From Clostridia bacterium (lineage in GTDB: Bacteria; Bacillota_A; Clostridia; Oscillospirales; CAG-382), in NCBI GenBank assembly GCA_017517985.1, contig JAFWWX010000169.1, positions 1 through 14,613 of the forward strand: a stretch of 14,613 bases of DNA. The letters are read 5' to 3'. Below the pieces are notes generated by a model. That model had not been told where the DNA came from. It worked only from the letters and a program-made list of their open reading frames with translations, and made no database searches. Positions 1 through 7,250 of this stretch are shown piece after piece (position 1 is the first letter of the stretch; every line of letters begins with the position of its first letter). Made by a program: the position numbers and the translations under genes.

Positions 1-194
1 CAAGAGAAATCGAGGTTATGGAAATGAACGGCGGCAGCTTTGATGATAATGCCGAACAGTTAAAGCATGAAGCGGCACTGATGGGAGAGATTAGCAAGTT
101 GATGGGAAACAAATTACCGCCGGAAAACGGCGATAAATCAGAAAATGGCGATAATACAGAGGAAAGCGAGGAAAAAGAAGATGGCAAAGATTAG
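1..194 (+). CDS. Phage portal protein, C-terminal fragment (partial at left edge)
   Basis: Only the last 63 residues are present; the first complete codon is at base 3 and the frame ends at TAG 192-194. The fragment is hydrophilic and its last 20 or so residues are a low-complexity acidic Glu/Asn/Asp/Lys tail, as is common at the C-terminus of lambda gpB-type portals, the dodecameric ring through which DNA enters the capsid. Nothing in the fragment is diagnostic by itself. The call rests on position: in lambda-like head clusters the portal gene lies directly before the ClpP/S49-type prohead protease, and here the protease start (181) overlaps the end of this frame by 14 nt, implying translational coupling. 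It could instead be another head protein. Confidence 0.6.
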   Translation, partial: REIEVMEMNGGSFDDNAEQLKHEAALMGEISKLMGNKLPPENGDKSENGDNTEESEEKEDGKD

Positions 195-1335
195 CATTAA
201 AGGTACGATTGTGGCCGATGATGATAAATGGATTTATGATTGGTTTGGCATACAGGCAACAAGCCCGGCAGATGTTCACAAGGCGATTGAGGATGCCAAG
301 GGCGAGGATTTGGAAGTGGAAATCAATTCCGGCGGTGGCGATGTGTTGGCCGGTAATGAAATTTATACCGCCCTTAGAATGTACCGGGGCAAGGTAACAA
401 ATATTATTGTAGGCATGGCGGCATCCGCAGCATCCTATATTGCATCCGCAAGAAATTGTATTATGACCCCGGTGGGATTCTATATGATACATAACGCATC
501 CGGCGGCGCAAGGGGCGATTATCATGCTATGGACAAGGAATCAGAAGTGCTTCAGACCGTAAACAGGGCAATCACGGCGGCTTATATGGAAAAGACCAAA
601 ATGAGCCAAGAAGATTTGCTTGCGCTGATGGATAAAGAAACATGGCTTACCGCTGAACAGGCGGTTGAATACGGCTTTGTGGATTCCATCATTGAAAATC
701 AAGAATATTCACAGAATGCCAATCGTGCGATTGGCTTTTTTAATGGCAAAAACCCGGTTGCAATCTATAACAGCACACAGATTTTAGACCGTGCAACCAT
801 CGAAAAAACAAGGGAAATGCTATCAAAATCCCCTGTTGAATCCCCTAAAAACACCACCCCGGAGAATGGTGTGCCGACATCGCCGGAAAGTGTTTTGATA
901 AATAATCACATTACAAAGAAAGTAGAGGTAGAAGAAATGGCAGAAACAATGGAAAACATCTCAACCGTTGAGGAACTGACCGCAAAATATCCGGCATTAG
1001 TGCAGCAAATCAAAGATTCTGCAACCTTGGAAGCTGCAAATGCGGAAAATGAGCGAATCAAGGCTATTGATGATATTGCCGGACAGATTTCCGATGATAT
1101 GGTGCGTGATGCAAAGTATGGCGAAAAGAGAATCACGGCGGAAGCACTTGCGCTTGAAGCATTTAAGCGCAACGGCATCATGGCAAAGGATGCGCTTGGC
1201 AGCTTAAAGGCTGACATTGACGAATCCGGGGCCGCAGATGTGGGAGCAACCGCAAATACAGGCTATGCCGATGATTCCGAGGAAGCCAAGGCAACCAAAA
1301 TCAGCAATCTTGCTGCAAAATTTAAAAGAAAGTAG
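181..1335 (+). CDS. ClpP-like prohead maturation protease with fused C-terminal scaffold region
   Basis: Head maturation protease, 384 aa from ATG 181, which has a purine-rich GAGGAAAAAGAAG just upstream. An upstream in-frame ATG at 145 would add twelve basic residues that do not look like the family. Residues 1-190 are a ClpP-type serine protease: oxyanion-side glycines NSGGGD (49-54), nucleophile Ser82 in GMAASAAS (78-85), His104 in YMIHNASGG, and probable third residue Asp151 in MDKETWLTAEQA. It cleaves scaffold and itself inside the prohead. Residues about 190-250 are a Pro/Thr/Ser/Asn-rich linker. Residues 253-384 are charged and predicted helical, as in scaffold proteins, and begin at an internal Met with its own ribosome binding site. 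This arrangement resembles lambda C/Nu3. The protease call is firm; the scaffold role is inferred from position and composition. Confidence 0.9.
   Translation: MAKISIKGTIVADDDKWIYDWFGIQATSPADVHKAIEDAKGEDLEVEINSGGGDVLAGNEIYTALRMYRGKVTNIIVGMAASAASYIASARNCIMTPVGFYMIHNASGGARGDYHAMDKESEVLQTVNRAITAAYMEKTKMSQEDLLALMDKETWLTAEQAVEYGFVDSIIENQEYSQNANRAIGFFNGKNPVAIYNSTQILDRATIEKTREMLSKSPVESPKNTTPENGVPTSPESVLINNHITKKVEVEEMAETMENISTVEELTAKYPALVQQIKDSATLEAANAENERIKAIDDIAGQISDDMVRDAKYGEKRITAEALALEAFKRNGIMAKDALGSLKADIDESGAADVGATANTGYADDSEEAKATKISNLAAKFKRK
937..1335 (+). CDS. Probable nested scaffold protein from an internal in-frame start
   Basis: An ATG at 937 (codon 253 of the protease) is preceded at 915-930 by a 16-nt segment ending AGTAGAGGTA. 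The same 16 nt recur at 1325-1340, where they form the ribosome binding site of the next gene. Spacing from AGAGGTA to the ATG is 6 nt. Translation from here would give a 132-aa acidic, helical, Ala/Glu-rich protein ending in Lys-Phe-Lys-Arg-Lys. In lambda the scaffold Nu3 is made in just this way, from an internal start inside the protease gene C. No domain was recognised beyond this resemblance, and expression as a separate polypeptide is inferred from the sequence, not shown. Confidence 0.55.
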   Translation: MAETMENISTVEELTAKYPALVQQIKDSATLEAANAENERIKAIDDIAGQISDDMVRDAKYGEKRITAEALALEAFKRNGIMAKDALGSLKADIDESGAADVGATANTGYADDSEEAKATKISNLAAKFKRK

Positions 1336-1347
1336 AGGTAAAATGCT

Positions 1348-1725
1348 ATGAGTGAAAATTTATACAAGACTACGGGCGAATTTACACCCGATAAGCTGAT
1401 TGCCGACAATGCAATCCCTACCACCGCAAAAAGTGTAAAGATTGCAAACGGACAGGGCAATTTAAAGCGTGGTACGCTGCTTGGAGCAGCCGCAGATGGC
1501 ACATACAAGGTAACAGGAAGCGCAGATGGCGATGCAACTATCGGATGCGATTGCATTTTGACCGATGATGTCAATGCAACCGAAGCGGCAGTTGTTTCCA
1601 CCGCTTATGTGTCCGGCACTTTTAATCGTGATGCGATTATCCTTGCGGAAGGCGCAGCGATTGCAACCTATGAAACCGAGTTACGCAAGTTAGGTATTTA
1701 CCTTAAAGCCGTACAGGAATACTAG
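1348..1725 (+). CDS. Head decoration protein (lambda gpD-like)
   Basis: A 125-aa protein of the lambda gpD-type capsid decoration family, which binds as trimers at the capsid three-fold sites after expansion and holds the shell together against packed DNA pressure. Visible family features: a short flexible N-terminus (about 1-20), then a compact beta-rich, Gly/Ala/Thr-rich domain with an NLKRGTLLG stretch (39-47), no membrane segments, and a size near the family norm. Start ATG 1348 follows AGAGGTA (1334-1340), which overlaps the protease stop. An ATG at 1343 meets a stop after two codons and is not used. It sits between protease/scaffold and major capsid, the lambda D position, which strengthens the call. 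Confidence 0.82.
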   Translation: MSENLYKTTGEFTPDKLIADNAIPTTAKSVKIANGQGNLKRGTLLGAAADGTYKVTGSADGDATIGCDCILTDDVNATEAAVVSTAYVSGTFNRDAIILAEGAAIATYETELRKLGIYLKAVQEY

Positions 1726-1743
1726 AAAGGAGAACATTGAACA

Positions 1744-2790
1744 ATGGCAGAATACACCACAAGAGAAATGATTGAGGCGATTGAAATAAATCCGCCTGTT
1801 AGAAATTTCCTTACAAGAACTTTCTTCCCTAGAGAAGAAACCCACAGAAGCGAGAAAGTCGAATTTGACATCAAGAAGGGCAAGAGAATCATGGCCCCTT
1901 TTGTATCGCCTAGAATCGGCGGCAAGGTAATCACAAGACAGGGATTCCAGACCAAGGAATTTACAACCCCTAGACTTGCACCCGAAAGAGTGCTGACCGT
2001 GGACGATATTTCCGCAAGAGCAGCCGGAGAAAACATTTACAGCAAGCGCACCCCTTCCGAGAGAGAGGATGAATTGCTTGCACAGGATTACAAGGATTTG
2101 GATGAATCCGTACAGCGTAGAGTTGAATGGATGTGTAGACAGATTCTTTTTGAGGGCAAGTTGGATATTGTGGACGAGGAAGCCGGGGTTGATGTACAGG
2201 TTGATTATGGCTTTGAAAATATCGTGGTGCTGACATCCGATAATTATTGGAGTTTATCCACCGTGAATCCTATTCCTCTTTTGAGAGAGAAGCGCAGAGC
2301 AATCATCAAGGATGCCGGAAAAGCACCTAATATCTTGCTTTTTGCATCGGATTTGATTGATGTATTTATCAACAATCCTTTCATCAAGGAAGCTATGAAT
2401 ATCCGCAATATGCAGAATATCGAAATCAAGCCCCGAATTGTTGATGATGCCCTCACATTCTATGGAAAAATCGCTGATTTAGGATTAGAAATCTATTCCT
2501 ATGATGAATTTTTCTTGAATGATGATGGCGATGAGGAAGGTATCATTCCGGCCGGTGCTTGTCTGATGGCACACGCTGAAGGCGAAGGCGGCATCGAATA
2601 TGGTTTGATTACACAGATGGAAGATAAGAAATTCCATTCCTACGAAGCAAAGCAAGTGCCTAAGATTTATTGCGATGAAAAGTCCGAGGTAAAAATGTTC
2701 CGTCTGACATCAAGACCGCTTCCTAGACCTTTTGATGTACAGAGTTGGTGCGTTATCTATCCTAACGGACAGGCAGCAGCGGCAGAATAG
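1744..2790 (+). CDS. Major capsid protein, gpE family
   Basis: A 348-aa major head protein of the lambda gpE family, forming the icosahedral shell with the HK97-type fold. Length matches the family (about 340-350 aa). Recognisable pieces are the N-terminal REMIEAIEINPPVRNFLTRT (7-26), the FFPREETHRSEKVEFDIKKG region with MAPFVSPR (50-57), and the C-terminal SRPLPRPFDV block. Start ATG 1744 follows AAAGGAG (1726-1732). Codon choice differs from the baseplate genes: Pro is CCT in 14 of 19 cases and Arg is mostly AGA, as expected for the most abundant virion protein. There is no sign of truncation. Confidence 0.93.
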   Translation: MAEYTTREMIEAIEINPPVRNFLTRTFFPREETHRSEKVEFDIKKGKRIMAPFVSPRIGGKVITRQGFQTKEFTTPRLAPERVLTVDDISARAAGENIYSKRTPSEREDELLAQDYKDLDESVQRRVEWMCRQILFEGKLDIVDEEAGVDVQVDYGFENIVVLTSDNYWSLSTVNPIPLLREKRRAIIKDAGKAPNILLFASDLIDVFINNPFIKEAMNIRNMQNIEIKPRIVDDALTFYGKIADLGLEIYSYDEFFLNDDGDEEGIIPAGACLMAHAEGEGGIEYGLITQMEDKKFHSYEAKQVPKIYCDEKSEVKMFRLTSRPLPRPFDVQSWCVIYPNGQAAAAE

Positions 2791-2801
2791 GGGGATAAGC
2801 T

Positions 2802-3200
2802 ATGGTTAAAGCAAGAGTAAATATCGAAACCGCAAAAAAGAAATATAAGCCCGGCGAAGTAATCAAGGAAAAGTTGAGCGATGCCGATATGGCTTTTCTG
2901 AAAAAGCACAACTTTATCACGACCGAGGATGAATCCGGGTTTTCTGATGAAGTCGTTGAGGATGATGCAGAGGATGAAACCGGGCTGATTCCCGGCGATG
3001 GCATGGGATTAAATCCCGATGATGATTTTGAGGATGAATCCGGCGCAGAGTACAAGGATGAAGCCGCCCTTCAGAAGCTGAAAAAAGAGGAAATTGTCGA
3101 ATATGCGGCAAGCCTTGGTTTGGAACTTGACGAAGCAGCACTCAAAAATGATTTGATTGATTCCGTGCTGAATTTCATCGAAGAAAAAATGGCGCAGTAG
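2802..3200 (+). CDS. Acidic head protein in the gpFI position, HeH/SAP-like C-terminus
   Basis: A 132-aa, strongly acidic protein. Residues 1-45 form a small basic N-terminal part (VKARVNIETAKKKYKPGEVI, residues 2-21). Residues about 43-86 are an Asp/Glu/Gly linker containing loosely repeated units (DEDESGF-, DETGL- and DESGA-like). Residues about 87-130 are two or three short helices with a KLKKEEIVEYAASLGLEL pattern, like HeH/SAP-type helix-extended-helix modules. Genes in this position, after the capsid and before the head-tail connector, include lambda FI, which helps terminase dock at the prohead. The acidic linker and small C-terminal domain fit that type, but the role is inferred. GGGGG at 2790-2794 serves as ribosome binding site. 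Confidence 0.6.
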   Translation: MVKARVNIETAKKKYKPGEVIKEKLSDADMAFLKKHNFITTEDESGFSDEVVEDDAEDETGLIPGDGMGLNPDDDFEDESGAEYKDEAALQKLKKEEIVEYAASLGLELDEAALKNDLIDSVLNFIEEKMAQ

Positions 3201-3208
3201 GTGGCAAT

Positions 3209-3532
3209 ATGGGATTCAAAGAGCAGTTGCAAGAGGATTTGGATGTGGTTTTCTTTAACACGGAAGAATTTGCGGAAACCCATACAATAAACGGTGTAGA
3301 AGTGGATATTGTTGTGGATAACGACAAATTGGCGGAACTGTTTATTGCCCGAGAAGTGCATACCGAGCAACTTTTTACGGATTCCATCATGTTTTATGTC
3401 CGAAAAAAGGATTTAGATTTTGAGCCTGTACCCGGTCAATACTTGGAGTATGACGGAAGGGGCTACATCGTTAGCGATGTTAAAACGGATGATGAATCCT
3501 ATACCGTAGTTATGGGGGCGAATGAATCTTGA
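3209..3532 (+). CDS. Head-tail connector/joining protein (lambda gpFII-like)
   Basis: A 107-aa protein matching the lambda gpFII head-tail joining family in size and layout: an N-terminal FKEQLQEDLDVVFFNTEEFA helix (3-22), then a small beta barrel with NGVEVDIVVDNDK (28-40), a short helix, and a C-terminal strand pair around GQYLEYDGRGYIVSDV. The family sits on the portal vertex after packaging and provides the surface for the tail. Start ATG 3209 follows TAGGTGG, which overlaps the upstream stop. Its last four bases (TTGA, 3529-3532) overlap the TTG start of the next gene, indicating coupled translation. No defect was seen. Confidence 0.8.
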   Translation: MGFKEQLQEDLDVVFFNTEEFAETHTINGVEVDIVVDNDKLAELFIAREVHTEQLFTDSIMFYVRKKDLDFEPVPGQYLEYDGRGYIVSDVKTDDESYTVVMGANES

Positions 3533-4116
3533 TTGAAACAAGAATACAGGTTGACAACATCGAGGAAGTAAAGCAGCGGCTTGGGAATCTAAGCCACAAA
3601 GCCCCTTCGGTGCTTGCAAATGCAATCAACCGCACCACAACCAACATTAAGAAAACGATGGCACAGCAGACCGCAAAGCGGTACAACATCGCAAATGGAG
3701 AAGTGAAAAAGACTATCAGCATAAGCAAGGCAACAAGGGCAAGGCTAGAGGGTGCGACAATATCCAAGGCTTCGCCGATTGCGCTTGCAAAATTCAAAGT
3801 TAGTCCGAATCGCACTGTATCGTATGCGAATGGCAAGCCATCGCCGAAAGTGTATAAAGTATCAGTTGAGAAGGGGCCGGCATCTAAGCGATTGGATGCA
3901 GACCCCAAAGCTTTTATAGCGGTAATGAAATCCGGACATCAAGGGCTTTTTCGCCGCTTGACGGATGATAGCTTGCCGATTAAGCAATTATACGGGCCAT
4001 CCGTGCCGCAGATGATAAAAAATGATGAAAGCATGAAAAACATCCAAGAGGAAGCGCAAAGCACCTTGCGGAAAAGGATTGATGCAGAAATCGAAAATAT
4101 TTTAAGAAAGGGGTAA
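3529..4116 (+). CDS. Minor tail protein Z-like (gpZ family)
   Basis: A 195-aa protein resembling prophage minor tail protein Z: N-terminal basic helices (APSVLANAINRTTTNIKKTM, 25-44), an ISISKATRARLEGATI segment, a beta-rich middle around PIALAKFKV, and a Phe-Arg-Arg motif after GHQGLF. In lambda, Z acts late in tail completion so the tail joins the head properly. Translation begins at TTG 3529 with a GGGGGCG purine run 9 nt upstream, overlapping the previous stop as TTGA; no ATG gives a better start. Family proteins vary around 180-220 aa, so it looks complete. Its place between connector and terminator fits a job at the head-tail junction. Confidence 0.75.
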   Translation: MIETRIQVDNIEEVKQRLGNLSHKAPSVLANAINRTTTNIKKTMAQQTAKRYNIANGEVKKTISISKATRARLEGATISKASPIALAKFKVSPNRTVSYANGKPSPKVYKVSVEKGPASKRLDADPKAFIAVMKSGHQGLFRRLTDDSLPIKQLYGPSVPQMIKNDESMKNIQEEAQSTLRKRIDAEIENILRKG

Positions 4117-4122
4117 CAGGCA

Positions 4123-4587
4123 TTGACCGAATTGGATTTATTGGATGGGCTTGCAGAGGAAACAAAGGAAGCCTTAAAAGATTTTCGCTTGCGTTCCGCA
4201 AAAGAAAATTACATCCCTATCAATATTTACACACAGAATTTGCCCTTGAAAAAGGGAAAAGAGGATGAAAAACAATATCCGTATGTGTGCGTGTGTTTTG
4301 ATGATGAAGAAATCAGCGATACCGAAGAACCGTTTTTAGTAAATGTGTATTTTCTTATCGGGATTATAGACCGGGCAGAGGATAAACAGGGATACCGGGA
4401 TGTATTGCAGATTGCGAATCTGATTTATCAGCACATTTTCCGAAAAGGCATTATTGCGAAAGCATTTAAGCCATCATACCCCTTTAAAATCTTGCTGCAA
4501 CAGGATGATACATACCCATATTTTATTGGCGGCATTGAAAGCAAGTGGGAAATGCCATCTTTCAGAGAGGAAGATAAATTTATATGA
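4123..4587 (+). CDS. Tail terminator/completion protein candidate
   Basis: A 154-aa protein starting at TTG 4123, preceded by AGAAAGGGG (4105-4113), which runs into the upstream stop; this is the second TTG start in a row. The predicted alpha/beta layout has an N-terminal helix (1-22), a PYVCVCFDDEEI strand (residues 53-64), the hydrophobic strand VNVYFLIGIID, a long helix YRDVLQIANLIYQHIFRKGI (90-109), and C-terminal strands ending in WEMPSF. Size and position, just after a gpZ-like gene and before sheath and tube, match tail terminator proteins that cap the tube and stop polymerisation. The sequence itself is not decisive, so the functional name is from context. It ends in an ATGA overlap with the next gene. 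Confidence 0.55.
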   Translation: MTELDLLDGLAEETKEALKDFRLRSAKENYIPINIYTQNLPLKKGKEDEKQYPYVCVCFDDEEISDTEEPFLVNVYFLIGIIDRAEDKQGYRDVLQIANLIYQHIFRKGIIAKAFKPSYPFKILLQQDDTYPYFIGGIESKWEMPSFREEDKFI

Positions 4588-4820
4588 TGCAACGAATGTA
4601 TATCGGCCCGGCGATTCCGGGAGTAGTAAAAAATAGCGCAATTTTTATCGGAGATTTGCCGGAGCGATTGACAGAAATCGCAAAGGAAATTCCGAGTATC
4701 AACAATCTTGTGATTCCCATTGACAGAATCACAGAAGCAAAAAGGGCATTATCCGACCCCGGAAGCGTGGAAGATGTTTCCTATTGCCGGATAGTAGACT
4801 ACTTGAAAGGAGAAAAATAA
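4584..4820 (+). CDS. Small conserved-position tail protein of unknown function
   Basis: A 78-aa protein that I do not recognise as a named family. It starts at ATG 4584, overlapping the previous stop as ATGA; a second ATG at 4587 is directly adjacent. Visible content is IGPAIPGVVKNSAIFIGDLP (7-26), then a helix and a strand around PSINNLVIPIDRITEAKRAL, with no membrane segment and no cysteine cluster. Its last codons carry the AAAGGAG ribosome binding site of the sheath gene. Small proteins between terminator and sheath are seen in related Firmicute myoviruses, so a minor structural or assembly role is plausible but not shown. Confidence 0.7.
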   Translation: MMQRMYIGPAIPGVVKNSAIFIGDLPERLTEIAKEIPSINNLVIPIDRITEAKRALSDPGSVEDVSYCRIVDYLKGEK

Positions 4821-4823
4821 AAT

Positions 4824-6302
4824 ATGTCTGTTTACAAGCATGGTATTAGTACCAAAAGAAAAGCAACCGCATTAACCACCCCACTCACAAGCACCGCAAA
4901 TGTGACCGTGGTAATCGGTACTGCACCTGTCAATATGGCAGCCGACCCTTACAAGGCGGCAAATGTTCCCGTGGCGGCATACAACAAGCCGGATGCAATC
5001 GCAAAAATGGGATGGAGCGAGGATTTTAAGAATTTCACAATCTGTCAAAGTGTGTATGCGGCATTTGATGTGTTTGCAGTTGCGCCACTCATTATGATAA
5101 ATGTGCTTGACCCTAACAATGAAAATCATGTGTCCGCAGTTGTGGCAACCGCCTATGATGTCGCAAACAAAAAGGCACTTGTGGATGTTGAGGGCATTTT
5201 GCTTGATACTATCGAGGTAACAAGTGAGGATGCAAGCACAGAACTTGCAAAAGATACCGATTATGTGGCATCTTTTGCCGATGATGGCACGGTTATCATC
5301 GGATTCACAGAGGAAGGCGCAAAGAAAGCCGGAACAAGCGTTAAAATCGCTTATACAAAGTTAAATCCCGAGGGTGTGACCTATGCGGATATTATCGGCG
5401 GTTACAATGTTTCCACAAGAATCAAAAAGGGTCTTGAAGTTATCAGCGAAATTTTTCCTAAACTTGGTATTGTTCCGGGTACGCTGATTGCGCCGGGATT
5501 TTCCCATATTCCGGCGGTAAACACCGCATTGACCGCAAAATCCAATCTTATTTACAGCTTGTTTTCTTGTAAGACGGTAAGTGATATTGATTGTTCCGAG
5601 GATGGGGCAAATTCTATCGACAAGGTAAAGGAATGGAAGAACAGCAACGGATATTCCGACCGCCGCACATTTGCAGTATGGCCGAAGGTAAATGTAAATG
5701 GCTATCACTACTATTTCTCCGCACAGCTTGCCGCACTTTTGCAGCGTTTGGCGGCAGAAAACAGCGGTGTGCCTTCTGAATCTTGCGATAATAAGGCATT
5801 GAAAATCAGCGGTCTTGTGTTAGAGGATGGCACAGAAATCACATTTGATATGGACGAAGCAAATGATTATTGTAATGCAAACGGTGTAATTACCGCCATC
5901 AATATTGATGGATTCCTTGCATGGGGCAATAATACCGCCGTTTTCCCTCAGTCCACCGATGTTGTGGATAGATGGGTTACATCGGTAATGATGTTCGACT
6001 ACATCGAAAACAATTTCAAGCGTAGCTTCTTCTCTAAGGTATCAAACAAGGCAAGCTATCGTGAAATCGAAGATGTGGTGCTGTCTGAAAATCTGACCCT
6101 TAATGGATTAAAGGGCGGCGATGATATTGCCGGGGGCGAAATCTCTTTCAGCATGGAAGAAAACCCTATCACACAGATTCTTGGCGGCAAGATTAAGTTT
6201 AAGGAGCGTTTGGCAACATATCCGCCTATGGAAGATATTGAAAACGAATTTGAGTTTGACCCTACAATCTTACAGGCGGCTTTGGAAGGAGGGAGTAACT
6301 AA
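4824..6302 (+). CDS. Contractile tail sheath protein (P2 gpFI-type)
   Basis: A 492-aa sheath subunit. It forms hexameric rings around the tube and contracts on infection, driving the tube through the envelope. Visible marks: an N-terminal strand arm ending in a TVVIGTAPVN-type core strand (28-37); a surface-exposed insertion about 110-190 rich in Asp/Thr/Ala (TIEVTSEDASTELAKDTDYV); the conserved GLEVISEIFPKLGIVPGTLI core (202-221); and the C-terminal KERLATYPPMEDIENEFEFD segment, characteristic of P2-like sheaths and used for handshake contacts between rings. Start ATG 4824 follows AAAGGAG. Pro codons include many CCT, as in the capsid gene. It overlaps the tube gene by one base. Confidence 0.93.
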   Translation: MSVYKHGISTKRKATALTTPLTSTANVTVVIGTAPVNMAADPYKAANVPVAAYNKPDAIAKMGWSEDFKNFTICQSVYAAFDVFAVAPLIMINVLDPNNENHVSAVVATAYDVANKKALVDVEGILLDTIEVTSEDASTELAKDTDYVASFADDGTVIIGFTEEGAKKAGTSVKIAYTKLNPEGVTYADIIGGYNVSTRIKKGLEVISEIFPKLGIVPGTLIAPGFSHIPAVNTALTAKSNLIYSLFSCKTVSDIDCSEDGANSIDKVKEWKNSNGYSDRRTFAVWPKVNVNGYHYYFSAQLAALLQRLAAENSGVPSESCDNKALKISGLVLEDGTEITFDMDEANDYCNANGVITAINIDGFLAWGNNTAVFPQSTDVVDRWVTSVMMFDYIENNFKRSFFSKVSNKASYREIEDVVLSENLTLNGLKGGDDIAGGEISFSMEENPITQILGGKIKFKERLATYPPMEDIENEFEFDPTILQAALEGGSN

Positions 6303-6823
6303 TGGCTAATACATACGAATTACCCGATAAAGTGAATAATTTTAATGTGTACGATGGCAAGGCAAAGTTAGTCGGCATTTCATCCGAAATCACGCTGCCT
6401 TCTTTTGACCCTTTAACTGACACATTAAACTTGGCCGGCATGGCCGGAGAAATCGAAAGCGAGGTTGTGGGGTCTTTCGGGTCTATGAAACTTGAAATCC
6501 CTTTCAGCAACCTTTCCGAAGATTTCTTCGCATTTGCAGCAAGCACAAATCCTGTTGTGATTCGTGGGTCTATGGAAGTATTTAACACACAGACACAGGC
6601 AAAGGAATACAAGCCTATTGTCGTAACCGTAAAGGGCCGCACTCTGAATATCAATCCGGGTGTATTAAAGAAAGGCGGCAAGGGAGAGCCTAAAATCACT
6701 AAGGAAATTACCTACATCAAAATTACCATCAACAATGAAACACAGGTTGAACTTGATAAACTCAACTTCATTTTCATTATGGGCGGTGTAGATTTGTTGG
6801 CGAAAATCAGAAGCCAGATTTAA
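6302..6823 (+). CDS. Tail tube protein (P2 gpFII-type)
   Basis: A 173-aa major tail tube protein of the P2 FII family; length matches the usual 165-175 aa. It stacks as hexamers to make the inner tube through which DNA passes. Family marks are the N-terminal YELPDKVNNFNVYDGKAK (4-21), the EITLPSFDPLTDTLNLAGMA region (29-48), and C-terminal strands with a polar ITINNETQVELDKLNFIF stretch. The start shares its first base with the sheath stop (TAATG), and an almost perfect AAGGAGG (6286-6292) precedes it by 9 nt, the strongest ribosome binding site here, fitting a protein needed at sheath-like levels. Confidence 0.92.
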   Translation: MANTYELPDKVNNFNVYDGKAKLVGISSEITLPSFDPLTDTLNLAGMAGEIESEVVGSFGSMKLEIPFSNLSEDFFAFAASTNPVVIRGSMEVFNTQTQAKEYKPIVVTVKGRTLNINPGVLKKGGKGEPKITKEITYIKITINNETQVELDKLNFIFIMGGVDLLAKIRSQI

Positions 6824-6845
6824 AGAAAGCGAGGAATAACGAAAT

Positions 6846-7250
6846 ATGAAAGACATTACCAACGAAAACGAGAACATGGCAGCAGAGGAAACAAAGGTTG
6901 TTTCCATGGAAGCGAAGAAAGCAGAAAATGCAGCAGAGAATGGCGAGGATGCGGACGATTCCGACATTGATATGTATGTGAAATTCAGCAAGCCTTATCA
7001 GTTTGAGGATGAAACATACGAAGGACTTGATATGTCTTGCCTTGAAAATCTCAATTCTCACGATTTGGGAGATATTGAGAAGAAATTTTACAAACAGGGT
7101 GTAGCAAGTTTTAACCCGGAAAACACCGCAACCTATGCAAAGATTGTTGCACAGAAAGCAACCGGGCTTCCTATCGAGTTTTTTGAGCAGTTACCTATCA
7201 AGGATATGCTTAAAATCAAGAGCCGTGTCGTAAATTTTTTCTACAACTAG
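6846..7250 (+). CDS. Tail assembly chaperone, short form (P2 gpE-like)
   Basis: The zero-frame product is 134 aa. Residues 1-40 are an acidic, probably disordered Asn/Glu/Ala-rich arm. Residues 41-134 hold the conserved part: YVKFSKPYQFEDETYEGLDM (44-63), a DLGDIEKKFYKQGV helix and an IKDMLKIKSRVVNFF helix. Size, and position between tube and tape measure, match the P2 gpE family, which coats the tape measure during tail assembly. Start ATG 6846 follows GCGAGGA. The gene ends in a run of Ts just before TAG 7248-7250, the place where this family shifts frame to make a longer form. Confidence 0.82.
   Translation: MKDITNENENMAAEETKVVSMEAKKAENAAENGEDADDSDIDMYVKFSKPYQFEDETYEGLDMSCLENLNSHDLGDIEKKFYKQGVASFNPENTATYAKIVAQKATGLPIEFFEQLPIKDMLKIKSRVVNFFYN

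Noticed and set aside
145..180. Earlier protease start at ATG 145
   Set aside because: It adds a short, very basic segment unlike the family and has a weaker upstream site than ATG 181, which gives the usual N-terminus.
91..525. Long minus-strand open frames here and at 1263-1601, 3510-3908, 7586-8080 and elsewhere
   Set aside because: They lie opposite well-identified plus-strand genes, have Cys/Ser/Ile-rich or biased translations and no convincing ribosome binding sites; they are shadows of the codon pattern of the real genes.
1343..1351. ATG at 1343 as start of the decoration protein
   Set aside because: It reads ATG-CTA-TGA and stops after two codons; ATG 1348 opens the real frame.
4454..4636. 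Plus-strand open frames in other phases, here and at 209-397, 5591-5779, 6121-6309, 10087-10278, 11141-11332 and 11639-11836
   Set aside because: They are fully or mostly inside confident genes in a different phase, with no ribosome binding site and no recognisable protein content.
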